Shown piece by piece: positions 30,184 through 39,098 of a stretch of DNA of 62,641 nt. Numbering within the stretch: position 1 is the stretch's first letter; every line of letters begins with the position of its first letter. Both the position numbers and the translations under genes were made by a program. Source of the stretch: Isotricha intestinalis. Taxonomy: Eukaryota > Ciliophora > Litostomatea > Vestibuliferida > Isotrichidae. Location: NCBI GenBank assembly GCA_023807065.1, contig JAJJLU010003515.1, forward strand, positions 1 to 62,641, given 5' to 3'. Below the pieces are notes generated by a model. The model searched no databases and was not told the DNA's origin. It saw nothing but the letters and a program-made list of their open reading frames with translations.

Positions 30184-30431
30184 TTTTTTTATTTAAATTT
30201 TGATTTAAATTTTATTTCAATGTTTTATATTAATTTTTTCTAACTTATTTTTATGATATACACAATATCTAAAAAAATTTATTATTATATATTTTTATAA
30301 CTTTCTAAAATTATTTATTATATTTCTTATATTTAAAAAAAATAATTTGGGATCTTAAGAAATTATATAGAAAAAAAATGTAGAATAATATTTTTTTCTT
30401 ATTTTTTTAAATTATATTAAAACTGATATAA

Positions 30432-31940
30432 ATGTATTATATAAAAAATTTTGATTATTTATCATATAAAGCTCATTTTACTTTTAATGAAAAGGGAGAT
30501 AAAAGATATAAGACATTAATAGGAGGAATATTAAGTTTAACATCAATAATATTATCATTTGCATTTATATGTTATTTTTTATATAGATTTTTAGAAAAAC
30601 AAGATGCTTCACTGATTTATTCAATTGAAAAAGATTCTAAAATAAATATAACATATTCTCATAAACTTCCTTTTATGTTTAGATTAAGTGATACTTATTC
30701 AATTCCTTTATCTACATATAATTTATATAATGTAAATTTATTAGTTTGGTATAGTTACATTGATTTAGAAACTAATGAATTAATTCAAAAATATGATAAT
30801 GTTACTGTTGAAAAATGTGATCTTAATATACATTTTGGAGAATATAAAAAATATTTTACTCATTTTTCTGATATTGATACTTATTTTTGTCCTAGACAAA
30901 GATTAAATAATCAAACTTTATATGGTATTTATGGTGATGAAAAAGAATTTATTTATTATGTATTTTATTTTTCAAAATGTATGGAAGATTCTAATAATAT
31001 ATGTTTAAAAAATGATGAAATGGATACAATATTATCATCAACTTTTTTAGATATTAAATATATATCTTATAATATTAATTCCTTTAAATCTAAAAGTAAT
31101 GGAATTACTGTTGTTAGTGATAGATATATTGTTTCTAATACTGTTTATAAAAGAATTTGGTTATATTTTAATAAAATTAAATATATTACTGATAAAGGTT
31201 ATTTTTTCCCTTCAAATATAAAAGAATATTTTCATCAATTTGACCATACAAAAATTGATGTTGATTTAAGAAATATGACTCAAAATATTATTCCAGAATC
31301 TTTTCTTACTATAATTATATTAAACAATGGAAATATTTGTACTTATAAAAAATATTATTTAAAAATTCAAGATTATTTAGCTACAATAGGAGGAATTATG
31401 AAAGTTATAACTTTTATTTGTCAATATTTAAATTATTTTAATGCTAGTAATTCATATTATTGTAAATTAATCAAAGATTTTTTAATTGAAAATCAGATGC
31501 ATAATAAAAAAATTAAAATTACTGATAATAATATTGATAAAACTGAACAATATTTAAATAATCAAACTTTAACTTTTCATAATAAATCAAATCTTCAAAA
31601 AATAAAAATTGATAATTTGAACAAACCTCCATTAGTGGAAATCTTAAAACAAAAAGAAATTTTTGAATCAAAAATAAAAACAAAATTCTTACCTTTAATT
31701 TTAAGTACAAGAACATATAATGATAAAAAAGAAATAATATGGTATATATCAAATATTAATAAAAGATTAAATATAATAAATATTTTAAATACCCTTGAAC
31801 AAATACATAAAATGAAGAGAGAATGTTTAGATCAATTTATAAATAACAAAGATAATTCTGTATCATTTTTAAATGATTATAAAATAATGAAAAATAATTT
31901 TTTTAATGATAGATGTTTAAATCGAGCAAACCTGAAATAA
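30432..31940 (+). CDS. Two-transmembrane surface-type protein
   Basis: A 502-residue membrane protein. A first transmembrane helix at about 36-56 (GGILSLTSIILSFAFICYFL) follows a short cytosolic start. A 270-residue loop with Cys residues and several N-glycosylation sequons (NIT, NVT, NQT, NMT) is probably extracytosolic. A second hydrophobic segment near 318-335 (YLATIGGIMKVITFICQYL) precedes a long basic cytosolic tail. This layout, with the conserved xLAxIGGIMK segment before the second helix, recurs in large families of uncharacterised ciliate membrane proteins. Function unknown. Confidence 0.8.
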   Translation: MYYIKNFDYLSYKAHFTFNEKGDKRYKTLIGGILSLTSIILSFAFICYFLYRFLEKQDASLIYSIEKDSKINITYSHKLPFMFRLSDTYSIPLSTYNLYNVNLLVWYSYIDLETNELIQKYDNVTVEKCDLNIHFGEYKKYFTHFSDIDTYFCPRQRLNNQTLYGIYGDEKEFIYYVFYFSKCMEDSNNICLKNDEMDTILSSTFLDIKYISYNINSFKSKSNGITVVSDRYIVSNTVYKRIWLYFNKIKYITDKGYFFPSNIKEYFHQFDHTKIDVDLRNMTQNIIPESFLTIIILNNGNICTYKKYYLKIQDYLATIGGIMKVITFICQYLNYFNASNSYYCKLIKDFLIENQMHNKKIKITDNNIDKTEQYLNNQTLTFHNKSNLQKIKIDNLNKPPLVEILKQKEIFESKIKTKFLPLILSTRTYNDKKEIIWYISNINKRLNIINILNTLEQIHKMKRECLDQFINNKDNSVSFLNDYKIMKNNFFNDRCLNRANLK

Positions 31941-32245
31941 TTGAGTAAAATAATATAAATAAAAATTAATTCAGAAAAAAGTTATATTCGAATAAATTTA
32001 TAAATATAAATAAAAAGAAGGAAATAAATACTCTTTAAATGAATAATAAACTATTATTTAAATATTCATTAAAATAATATTCAAATTAATAAAGAATGCA
32101 AAATAAGTAAAAAGTGATTTATATAGTTCTAATATAATAATGAATATGTGGATTATACTCAAATCATTCTTATAGAAATAAAAATATGAATTTTTAACTT
32201 AATTTCTTAAAAAAAGTGAATTTAAAAAAATATTATTATAATTAA
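31941..32245. other. Intergenic, no gene seen
   Basis: 305 bp between the convergent two-TM gene (+) and AK7 gene (-), so it holds two 3' ends. A/T-rich; nothing else supported. Confidence 0.55.
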
Positions 32246-34918
32246 TTATTTTTCTTCTTTTTTCTTTTTTTCTTCGATAGCTTCATTAAATCTATTTTCA
32301 AGTAAAAAATTAGCTAATTCTTCAACAGGATCATCAGGCATGTTTTTACAAATATTTAAAACTCCTTTAGCAAGTAAAGGCATAACATTTTCACTTAAAT
32401 ATCTTCTTATAACTTCAGATTTTTTTTCTAATAATTTTTTCTCTCTTTCTTTCAATTCATTTAATTTCTCTTCAATTAATTTTTCTTCGTTCTTTTTTTT
32501 TTCTTCTTCATTATTTTCAATTTCTTCATTTTTAATAGAATTATTCTTAGAAATTTCTTTAGATACTTTTTCTTTTTTTTCTTCTTCATCTTTAATATGT
32601 TTTTTCGATAAATTTAATTTAGAATGATTATCTTCATGAATATTTTCATCATTATTTTTAATACTAATATCATGAGAATGTTCAAATTCTTCATTTAATA
32701 ATTTTTCTTCTTCATTAAATATAAGATCTTCTTCTTTTAAAGGAATAATTTCATCTTCATCTAATAATCTTTCATAAGAATCAATTGGACCATTTCTTTC
32801 TAAATATTTAATTACTTTTTCAAATTGTTCATCAAAATTTTCCATTGATAAATTCTCTTTATATTCAAATACTTCAATTTTATTTTCAATAAAAAAATCA
32901 ATTAATTTTTTACTTCCTTCAACATTACTTTCATTATTATTTTTATATAAATTAAATCTTCTTAAAAATCTATTATCATAATCAATTTGTTTTTCATTAT
33001 AATCATTAAACATTTTTAATTTATTTCTTAAAGATTCTTCAGTATAATCAGTAATAAAAATAACATGTTCGGGTAATAAATCACTTAAAATTTCTCTATT
33101 TTCATTTGTTTCTTCATTTTCTTTTTTTTCTTCATTTTCTTTTTTTTCTTCAGTTTCTTTTTTTTCTTCAGTTTCTTTTTTTTCTTCAGTTTCTTTTTTA
33201 ATAGTATATAAATCAATACAGTCTTGATATTGTTTAGGAAAATTATCATAAATATATCCTTTAGAAGAACAATCGCTAGAATTTAATTTAGCTTTAATTA
33301 ATTTAAAAGTTAAATCATTTGGTAATTTTTTTATTTGACTAGGATCAAAAGGAGGATCAGTTTTTTTTTTTCCTTTTCTATGTTCATATTCATCGGCGGC
33401 TTTAATAACTTCTTCTTCAATTTCAATTAATTTATTTCTAATTTCATCACCTAATTCATCATTTAAATTTTTACCCCATTCAATAATATTTAATATATTT
33501 AAATTAGGTAATTTTAATTTCTCACTTATTTTATTAGCTAAAGTACTTTTTCCTGAACAAGGAGGACCACAAATTAAAATTTTAACTGATTTTAAACCTC
33601 TATATATATTAAATTCATTTCTTATTAATTCATGATTTTCTGGTATTCCATATTCACAATGCCATTTAAAACTTTTTTTCTTATTATTTTCTTCATCATT
33701 ATCATCTAATAATAAAATTGAAGGTTTTATTTTAACATCAATATTTAATTCAATAAAATTAGGAATATCAACTTGATCAATATTAAAATCATTTAAAGTA
33801 ATGATTTTACCATTTCCAATAGCTTTACTTATATTTTTAATTATATTTTTCATAGAAGGATTTTTAGTTTTATCACAAGCAAGAACATAACTAATATTAG
33901 GTTTTTTTTCAATAATTTTTTTAATAAGTTGAATAAGATCTAATATATGAATTGTTGGAATTGAATTAATTCCATTTCCTAAAATTTGAATTGGGTTTCC
34001 AAGCCAAGATTTTCTAAAATATTCAAAAAAAATATCTTCTCCACAACCATATATAAATCCAGGACATATTATATATACTTTTAAATTTGGATTTAATATT
34101 GATAATGCTAATGTTTCCATTACTTTATATTGAAAATATTTTTTATGAGGAATTCTTTGACGATATTCTGATTCTTTATAATAATATATTCTTTCTTTTG
34201 GTTTTTTTTCTTCTTCTTTTTCTTCTTCTTTTTTATCTTCTTTGTTTTCTTCTTCTTTCTTTTCTTCTTCTTTCTTTTCTTCATCTTTTTTTTCTTCTTC
34301 TTTTTCTTCTTCTTTCTTTTCTTCTTTTTTATTCATTAGAGATTCTCTTTTTTTTGAATTTTTACTTTTTTCTGACATTTTATCTTTTTCTGAATTTTTA
34401 TCTTCTTTATCATTAACGTTATTATTGTCTTCTTCTTTTATTTTGATAGGAATATCAATATCAGGTTCAATAGGAGGAACAATAAATTCTTCATCATTAA
34501 AATTTTCAATATTTTTAATTTCTTCATCATTTTTAATTTTTAAAGGAGTATTAGCCCAAGTCATAATATTAGAAATTAAAATGAGAATTTTTTCGTTTTC
34601 AAATTTTAAACTTTTTAATCCTTTAATAACAAATTCAACTTCAGATAAATTAGAATCATCTAAATTATAAATAATAATATCATTTGAAAAAACTTCTTGA
34701 TTATAATTATATCCAATTTCTATTTCTATTTCTTTTGCTTCAAATAAATTAGGAAGCGGATCTCCTGATGTGTTTAATGTTCCCATAAAAATATTATTTA
34801 TTTTCGGATTTTGAATGTAGTCAGTTCTAAATTCTTCTATTATAAAATTTGAAAACCATGAATTCATGTTTGATAAAAATATTCTTCTTTCTTTTGAACT
34901 TACTTGCTTTTTACTCAT
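32246..34918 (-). CDS. AK7: Adenylate kinase 7-like protein (axonemal)
   Basis: An 890-residue protein with the three-part AK7 layout. Residues 10-430 are a Rossmann-type NAD(P)-epimerase-like domain (KVYIICPGFIYGCGEDIFFE), interrupted by a very acidic/Lys-rich insert at about 150-250. The adenylate kinase domain starts near 445 with the P-loop GPPCSGKSTLA, followed by a GYIYDNFPKQYQD segment that matches the AMP-binding DGFPR region. A Dpy-30 motif closes the protein (VMPLLAKGVLNICKNMPDDP). AK7 supplies ATP/ADP balance in motile cilia and docks through Dpy-30. Two Lys/Glu-rich insertions make this version larger than the roughly 720-residue animal protein. Confidence 0.92.
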   Translation of the reverse strand: MSKKQVSSKERRIFLSNMNSWFSNFIIEEFRTDYIQNPKINNIFMGTLNTSGDPLPNLFEAKEIEIEIGYNYNQEVFSNDIIIYNLDDSNLSEVEFVIKGLKSLKFENEKILILISNIMTWANTPLKIKNDEEIKNIENFNDEEFIVPPIEPDIDIPIKIKEEDNNNVNDKEDKNSEKDKMSEKSKNSKKRESLMNKKEEKKEEEKEEEKKDEEKKEEEKKEEENKEDKKEEEKEEEKKPKERIYYYKESEYRQRIPHKKYFQYKVMETLALSILNPNLKVYIICPGFIYGCGEDIFFEYFRKSWLGNPIQILGNGINSIPTIHILDLIQLIKKIIEKKPNISYVLACDKTKNPSMKNIIKNISKAIGNGKIITLNDFNIDQVDIPNFIELNIDVKIKPSILLLDDNDEENNKKKSFKWHCEYGIPENHELIRNEFNIYRGLKSVKILICGPPCSGKSTLANKISEKLKLPNLNILNIIEWGKNLNDELGDEIRNKLIEIEEEVIKAADEYEHRKGKKKTDPPFDPSQIKKLPNDLTFKLIKAKLNSSDCSSKGYIYDNFPKQYQDCIDLYTIKKETEEKKETEEKKETEEKKENEEKKENEETNENREILSDLLPEHVIFITDYTEESLRNKLKMFNDYNEKQIDYDNRFLRRFNLYKNNNESNVEGSKKLIDFFIENKIEVFEYKENLSMENFDEQFEKVIKYLERNGPIDSYERLLDEDEIIPLKEEDLIFNEEEKLLNEEFEHSHDISIKNNDENIHEDNHSKLNLSKKHIKDEEEKKEKVSKEISKNNSIKNEEIENNEEEKKKNEEKLIEEKLNELKEREKKLLEKKSEVIRRYLSENVMPLLAKGVLNICKNMPDDPVEELANFLLENRFNEAIEEKKKKEEK
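33111..33200 (-). repeat. 18-bp tandem array inside the AK7 gene, five copies
   Basis: Five near-identical 18-bp units code EEKKET or EEKKEN on the minus strand, an in-frame insert in the adenylate kinase region. Copies differ mainly at one codon, so the array probably grew by slippage and is likely to vary in length between strains. Confidence 0.8.
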
Positions 34919-35138
34919 TTTTTATTTTTTTAAATTAGAATTTTTAGTTATTAAATAAATATTTATTTATATATTTTTAAAAAATGATTTAAATCTCAAA
35001 AAAATTTTTTTCTTTATCTATTCCAAATATAATATTCTTTTTTATTTCAAAAACCTTTTATATCCAAAATAACAAAAATAAAAAAAGAATTCAATTAAAA
35101 GATATAAAAAGCCTTTAATAATATATAAATAAAAACAA

Positions 35139-35804
35139 TTAATTTTTACTACAACATTTTTTTTTTTCTTGTACTTTAGTTTTTTTAAGAGTAAAATTTT
35201 CTTCTTTTGTTCTTCCACTTTTTTGAATAATATTTTGATAATTAGGATCAACAAAATACATTCCAAGTTCTTCAAATAATTCATTAACACCAACATCATT
35301 AAAAGCAGAAGTATTTTTAAAAACAGCACCAACCTCTTTAGCATAATTTCTAGCTTCTTCTTCTTTAACAACTTCATTTTCAATTAAATCACTTTTATTT
35401 CCTGCAATTCCAACAACTAAAAAAATAAATGAAAAAATAAAAAAATAAATTTTACTTATATTTCCTTCTCCATACATTTTTAATTGAGAATACCAAAAAT
35501 TTTTTATTTCTTCAAAAGATTCTTTTCTTGTTATATCATAAACGAAAATAGCAATTGAAGCATCTTTATAAAAAAATTTAGTTAATGAACGATATCTTTC
35601 TTGACCTGCAGTGTCCCATATATCAAAAAGAATTTCTTTCTTTATTTTTGGAAGTTTTACTTGTTTTCTTGAGTAACTTGCTCCATTTGTTGATTCACAT
35701 TTCTCATCAAATGATCCTGTCACATAACGAGATATTATACTTGTTTTTCCTACCCCTGATTCTCCTAAAAGAACTACTTTACAACTTGGAATTGATTTTG
35801 ACAT
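35139..35804 (-). CDS. Rab5-like small GTPase, two exons
   Basis: Exons 35804-35456 and 35416-35139 give 208 residues. GTP-binding boxes are complete: GESGVGKTS (P-loop), WDTAGQERYRSL (switch II), GNKSD (guanine specificity) and NTSAF. The C terminus KKKCCSKN carries the double cysteine for geranylgeranylation, and its CCSxN end resembles Rab5. A 39-nt intron lies just before the NKSD strand. Splicing joins YGEGNI to IVGIAGNKSD, the normal Rab sequence. The role is most likely early-endosome traffic, alongside the SNX and Hook genes. It is divergent from the next gene with only 61 bp between start codons. Confidence 0.9.
   Translation of the reverse strand: MSKSIPSCKVVLLGESGVGKTSIISRYVTGSFDEKCESTNGASYSRKQVKLPKIKKEILFDIWDTAGQERYRSLTKFFYKDASIAIFVYDITRKESFEEIKNFWYSQLKMYGEGNISKIYFFIFSFIFLVVGIAGNKSDLIENEVVKEEEARNYAKEVGAVFKNTSAFNDVGVNELFEELGMYFVDPNYQNIIQKSGRTKEENFTLKKTKVQEKKKCCSKN
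35417..35455 (-). other. Stop-free 39-nt intron of the Rab gene
   Basis: On the minus strand it starts GTAAAATTTA and ends TTTTTTTAG. It is a multiple of three without an in-frame stop, so the unspliced mRNA still encodes a full protein with 13 extra, mostly Phe/Ile residues in the middle of the G domain. Splicing restores the family consensus. Confidence 0.85.
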
Positions 35805-35865
35805 TTTTCTTTAAAGTGTTTTTTTTATTTTTTATTTTTTTTTTTAATTAATTTAAATAAAACAG
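35805..35865. promoter_or_regulatory. Divergent intergenic region (61 bp)
   Basis: Only 61 bp separate the start codons of the Rab gene (-) and the coiled-coil gene (+), so both promoters and 5' leaders must fit here or overlap coding sequence. Mostly T runs. Confidence 0.5.
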
Positions 35866-37074
35866 ATGAAAGAAGGAAAATTAAATTATTATATTCCTCA
35901 ATTAGTTAATTCTAGTAAGAGTTATATTAAAGATTTTCAAAAAAAAATCCAATTAAGCAATTATCTTTCAAATTTTAATATGAGAGCTTCAAAAGATTTG
36001 AATAAATTTATTAATAATTCTACAACAAGATATCATGAAGTAAAAGCAGGAAATACAATTGACTCAACATTAAATCAAACAATGAAAGCTTATTCTCCTT
36101 TAAGTAATGCAATATTATCAAATAAATTTTATACTCAATTACAAACTAAAAACGATGAAGAAAAATTAAAGAAATTAATTAAAAAAGGACAAGATAATAA
36201 AATAATAATAAAACAAATAAGAGAAGAACAAATGAAAGATGAATATACAAATATTGAATTAAGATTTAGAGAATTTTTAAATGATTTAAATTTAGAAAAA
36301 AAAGGATTGAAAAAAGAAATATTGAATAAAAATGAAGATTTAAATTGGAAAATAAAAAATTTATCAAATTATTCTTCTGAAAAATGTAAAGCAGATACAA
36401 TATATTTAGAACAAATAATAAAAGAAGATCAAAATTTATTTAATGATCAAATAACTCAATATTTTAATAGAACAAATAATTTAAAAGATGAAATTCCTGA
36501 TTTAAGTCATGAAGAACTAAAAAAGAAAAAACAAAAATTATTATATGTTAACATTGATAACTTAAAAATGTTAAAATATAATAAACCTATTAAAGCTCCT
36601 ATTAATCTTAAAAAAAATATTATGGATGAAGATGAAATTGATTTAAAAAAATTTGTTCCTTACACTAAAAGTAATAAACAACAAATTGAAAAAATTAAAT
36701 TGTTAAGAAAAAGCAATTTTCATTTACCTAAAACAATTAAATATGATAATTTAAGCGAAGATGATTATTCTAATACAAGAAGAGTTGTCACTGAAGAAGC
36801 TAATAATTTATTCTTTTTAAAAGATAAATTTCAAAAGAAACAAAAAAATATTATGGATAAAGTTAATATTGAAATACCTGATATTAATGAATATTCTAAT
36901 GTTATTAAACAAAAGCTAAAAGAAAGAAATTTAAAAAGAATAAGTGATAATTATAAAAGAGCTCAATTTTTATCTGAAGACGAACAAAAAAGATTAAACT
37001 TTAATCTAACTTTAAAAAATACTTTTGAAAAATGGAATTTAGATCCAAAAGAATTAGAACAACTTTATATATAA
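35866..37074 (+). CDS. Unrecognised coiled-coil protein
   Basis: A 402-residue basic protein rich in Lys, Asn and Leu. Coiled-coil stretches lie near residues 98-180 (KNDEEKLKKLIKKGQDNKI) and 320-370. Short ordered segments such as IPDLSHEELKKKKQKLLYVNID and the C-terminal TFEKWNLDPKELEQLYI look like conserved sequence, suggesting a structural or ciliary protein. No signal peptide, membrane helix or named domain was recognised. Confidence 0.65.
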   Translation: MKEGKLNYYIPQLVNSSKSYIKDFQKKIQLSNYLSNFNMRASKDLNKFINNSTTRYHEVKAGNTIDSTLNQTMKAYSPLSNAILSNKFYTQLQTKNDEEKLKKLIKKGQDNKIIIKQIREEQMKDEYTNIELRFREFLNDLNLEKKGLKKEILNKNEDLNWKIKNLSNYSSEKCKADTIYLEQIIKEDQNLFNDQITQYFNRTNNLKDEIPDLSHEELKKKKQKLLYVNIDNLKMLKYNKPIKAPINLKKNIMDEDEIDLKKFVPYTKSNKQQIEKIKLLRKSNFHLPKTIKYDNLSEDDYSNTRRVVTEEANNLFFLKDKFQKKQKNIMDKVNIEIPDINEYSNVIKQKLKERNLKRISDNYKRAQFLSEDEQKRLNFNLTLKNTFEKWNLDPKELEQLYI

Positions 37075-37257
37075 ATAGCTTCAAAAAAATAAAAATTAAA
37101 AAATATATTAAAAAAAAAATTAAAATAAAAAATTAAAAAAAAATAAAAAAATACCAATTAAAAAAGAACTTGATTATTCTAGAACTTAAGAAAAATGTTA
37201 AAAAAAGAAAAAAACAAAAAAAAAAATAAAAATATATAAAAAACAAGAAATAAAAAA

Positions 37258-38937
37258 ATGACAACAGCAAAAGAATGGAAAGAGAAAGGTAACTCATTAG
37301 TAAAAGAGCAGAAATACCAAGAAGCATTAGATTGTTATACTAAATCAATAGAATTAGATCCATCAGATCCAATATTATATTCAAATAGAGCAGCAATGTA
37401 TAATAATTTAGGTAAATATGAAGAAGCAATAAAAGATGCAGATAAAGCAATTGAATTAAAACCAAATTATGGAAAAGCTTATTTAAGAAAAGGTTCTGCT
37501 TTAAGTAGTCAAAATAAAATTGATGAAGCTTTAAAAATATATAAATTAGGTTTAGAAAAAGAACCTGAAAATAAACAATTAAAAGATGCTATTAATGAAA
37601 TAGAACAAAATTTAAATAATCCTTTTATGAAAAATTATCCTAAATTATTTACTGATCCTAGAACTGCAAATTTAATGAAAGATCCTCAATTTAGAAATCT
37701 TATTGATTATGCTATGAAAGATCAAAAAATTTTATTACAAATGATTCAAACTGATCCTAGATTTATGGATGTTTTTTCTGTTTTAAGTGGAATAGATTTA
37801 ACTAAAATGAATGAAGAAGCAAGAGAAGCTGAAAAAAAAAGAAAAGAAGAAGAAGATAAAAAAAAAAAAGAAGATGAAGAAAAAAAAAAAAAAGAAGAAG
37901 AAGAAAAAAAAAAAAAAGAAGAAGAAGATAAATATAATAATATGTCACCTGAAGAAAAAAAAGATGTAGATGATCATAAAAGAGCAGATGAAATAAAATT
38001 AAAAGGAAATGAAGAATTTAAAAAAAAAAATTTTGATGAAGCAATAAAATATTATAATGAAGCAAAAGAAATATATCCAAAAGAATTAGTATATTATTTG
38101 AATTTATCTCGATGTTATATGGAAAAAAAAGATTATGATAAAGCAATAGAATTATGTAAATATGTATGTGAAAATACCCAAGATTTTCATAAAAGAAGTA
38201 CAGCATATGGAATAATAGGATATGCATATCAAAATCAAAATAAAATTAAAGAAGCAATTGAAGCTTTTGAATCATCATTATTAGAAAAAAAAGATAATAG
38301 AATAAAAGAAGCATTAAAAGAAGCAGAAAAAATAAAAAAAAAATTAGAAGATGAAGCATATATAGACCCAGTAAAAGCAGAAGAAGAAAATGAAAAAGCG
38401 AAAGTATTATTTCAAAAAGGAAATTATCCAGAAGCTTTAAAAGTATATAATGAGACAATAAAAAGAAATCCAAATTTACCAAAATATTATACTAACAGAG
38501 CAACGTGTTTTATAAAATTAATGGAATTTCCATCAGCAATAAAAGATTGTGATAAAGCAATTGAAATAGATCCAAAAACAATAAGAGCATATCAAAAAAA
38601 AGCAACTTGTCATTTAATGATGAAAGAATATCATAAAAGTTTAGAATGTTGTGAATATGCTCTGAAATTATTTCCTGATGATGCTGAATTAAAAAATATA
38701 TATAATAAAACTATTAGTGCTATTAATTATAGTTCTGGACAAGATGATGAAGAAAGAGTTAAACATGCTTATGCTGATCCACAAATTCAAGCTTTAATTA
38801 AAGATCCTAGAATTCAACAATTGTTTAAAGATTTACAAGAAAATCCCAAAAGTGCTAATGAAGCTATTATGAAAGATCCTTTTATTGCTGATGCTTTTAA
38901 AAAATTAGTTGCTTCAGGAATTATTAAAACTAAGTAA
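37258..38937 (+). CDS. STI1: Hsp70-Hsp90 organising co-chaperone STI1/HOP
   Basis: A 559-residue protein with the HOP order. TPR1 (about 1-110, KEWKEKGNSLVKEQKYQEAL) binds Hsp70. DP1 (about 122-180, LFTDPRTANLMKDPQF) is followed by a Lys/Glu charged linker (185-230). TPR2A (about 240-350) binds Hsp90, then TPR2B (about 375-490, TNRATCFIKLMEFPSAIKDC) and DP2 (500-555, DPRIQQLFKDLQENP). It bridges Hsp70 and Hsp90 for client transfer in the cytosol. Codon use at the start is a little richer in G/C. The protein is full length and intact. Confidence 0.95.
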   Translation: MTTAKEWKEKGNSLVKEQKYQEALDCYTKSIELDPSDPILYSNRAAMYNNLGKYEEAIKDADKAIELKPNYGKAYLRKGSALSSQNKIDEALKIYKLGLEKEPENKQLKDAINEIEQNLNNPFMKNYPKLFTDPRTANLMKDPQFRNLIDYAMKDQKILLQMIQTDPRFMDVFSVLSGIDLTKMNEEAREAEKKRKEEEDKKKKEDEEKKKKEEEEKKKKEEEDKYNNMSPEEKKDVDDHKRADEIKLKGNEEFKKKNFDEAIKYYNEAKEIYPKELVYYLNLSRCYMEKKDYDKAIELCKYVCENTQDFHKRSTAYGIIGYAYQNQNKIKEAIEAFESSLLEKKDNRIKEALKEAEKIKKKLEDEAYIDPVKAEEENEKAKVLFQKGNYPEALKVYNETIKRNPNLPKYYTNRATCFIKLMEFPSAIKDCDKAIEIDPKTIRAYQKKATCHLMMKEYHKSLECCEYALKLFPDDAELKNIYNKTISAINYSSGQDDEERVKHAYADPQIQALIKDPRIQQLFKDLQENPKSANEAIMKDPFIADAFKKLVASGIIKTK

Positions 38938-39098
38938 TTATTTTAATAAGGATTAAAAATTTATTTTTTGTTTTTTATTTTTTTTTTCTTTATTTTTGAT
39001 AATTTTTGTTTATTTGATTAATTAAATTTAATTTTAATTTATTATGTTTTTAATATAACAAATAGATTAAATATATATTTTTTAAATTTATATTTATT

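Noticed and set aside
32340..34670. Several Ser/Phe-rich plus-strand frames over the AK7 gene
   Set aside because: They are antisense translations of Lys/Glu-rich coding sequence; the minus-strand gene has recognisable domains throughout.
35042..35383. A 113-residue minus-strand frame overlapping the Rab gene
   Set aside because: It is in another frame of the Rab exon and has no ATG-supported conserved sequence.
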